The translations under genes were made by a program, and so were the position numbers. The notes below the pieces were generated by a model that searched no databases, was not told the DNA's origin, and worked only from the letters and a program-made list of their open reading frames with translations. Source: Salinicoccus roseus (GTDB lineage Bacteria; Bacillota; Bacilli; Staphylococcales; Salinicoccaceae). Taken from it: DNA of 64,000 nucleotides. Shown here one piece after another: positions 63,800 to 64,000 of this stretch. Within the stretch, counting starts at the first letter, position 1, and each line of letters starts with the position of its first letter. Location of the stretch: contig NZ_RKQJ01000003.1 of assembly GCF_003814515.1 (NCBI RefSeq), positions 186,001-250,000 of the forward strand. Direction: 5' to 3'.

Positions 63800-63814
63800 G
63801 ATAACCCTCCTCTA

Positions 63815-63841
63815 AAAAATGATAGTTAAACTATCATTTTT
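63815..63841. promoter_or_regulatory. 27-bp palindrome, probable TetR operator
   Basis: AAAAATGATAGTT and AACTATCATTTTT arms around one central A. It lies directly downstream of the SDR gene's -10 TATAAT (minus strand, 63842-63847), where repressor would block transcription. Confidence 0.75.
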
Positions 63842-63916
63842 ATTATACTACTTTATTCAGGGATGGGCTATCAATTGCACATGTATTATAATAGTCACAT
63901 TACAGGAGGGAATGTC

Positions 63917-64000
63917 ATGTCAAAACAGCAGAGCAACAGGGAGAAGCGGTATCAAACCATAATCGACTCGGCAGAACGGCTGTTCACAAAAAACAGTTGG
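63917..64000 (+). CDS. TetR-family regulator (5' end only)
   Basis: 28 codons in the window: MSKQQSNREKRYQTIIDSAE then RLFTKNSW, the start of a TetR helix-turn-helix. CAGGAGGG precedes the ATG. Cut by the window edge. Divergent from the SDR gene at 63799. Confidence 0.8.
   Translation, partial: MSKQQSNREKRYQTIIDSAERLFTKNSW

Overview
The window looks like chromosome of a low-GC Gram-positive coccus of the family Staphylococcaceae, probably a pigmented, salt-tolerant genus near Salinicoccus or Jeotgalicoccus. The reasons are close matches to staphylococcal CadC, Mco and the CrtP/CrtO/CrtN/CrtQ pigment enzymes, strong AAGGAGG ribosome sites, sigma-B type promoters and a Bacillus/Staphylococcus-type LexA box. 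The genus is inference. I see no rRNA, tRNA, CRISPR array or intact insertion sequence.

Layout. 1-12,150 is an AT-rich metal and redox island, mostly on the minus strand: cadCA (CadA runs off the left edge), a multicopper oxidase, a heavy-metal-binding (HMA) mini-protein beside a P-type ATPase with an unusual CPG motif, a wrecked copB, a frameshifted Crp/Fnr regulator, a Dps ferritin, and a second partial copy of the HMA/ATPase segment. Three promoters here carry FNR-type palindromes, two of them centred about 41 bases upstream of the predicted start of transcription. 12,500-15,240 is a small unit with a methyltransferase, a DUF2268 peptidase and two acetyltransferases. 15,480-22,970 holds a Clp-family AAA+ ATPase and an acetoin dehydrogenase operon (E3, E1alpha, E1beta, E2), each preceded by a cre-like element. 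24,180-31,420 holds a divergent metallo-hydrolase/Lrp pair and a staphyloxanthin-type carotenoid operon (crtP, crtO, crtN, crtQ, a hydrolase) that lacks crtM.

31,500-43,750 is a patchwork of small membrane proteins, hydrolases, a PLP enzyme/RidA/regulator set and a homocysteine methyltransferase. It includes a gene interrupted by a 307-bp AT-rich insert with exact 8-bp flanking direct repeats; removing the insert restores one reading frame. 44,000-51,530 is a copper-flavoured group: a glutamate-synthase-like protein, a Csp-type copper storage protein, an amino acid permease, a two-component system and a YdhK-type secreted protein. Three of these promoter regions share an 11-bp-period direct repeat that may be the response regulator's site. 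51,760-64,000 is higher-GC core-like DNA with four short-chain dehydrogenases, membrane proteins, a patatin, an M20 dipeptidase, an AlkD-like protein divergent from an unknown protein across a perfect LexA box, and a YsnF-type stress protein with a textbook sigma-B promoter. A TetR gene with a 27-bp operator-like palindrome runs off the right edge.

Four genes are broken by what looks like a single missing base. These may be real decay or sequencing errors and should be settled before any loss of function is claimed.
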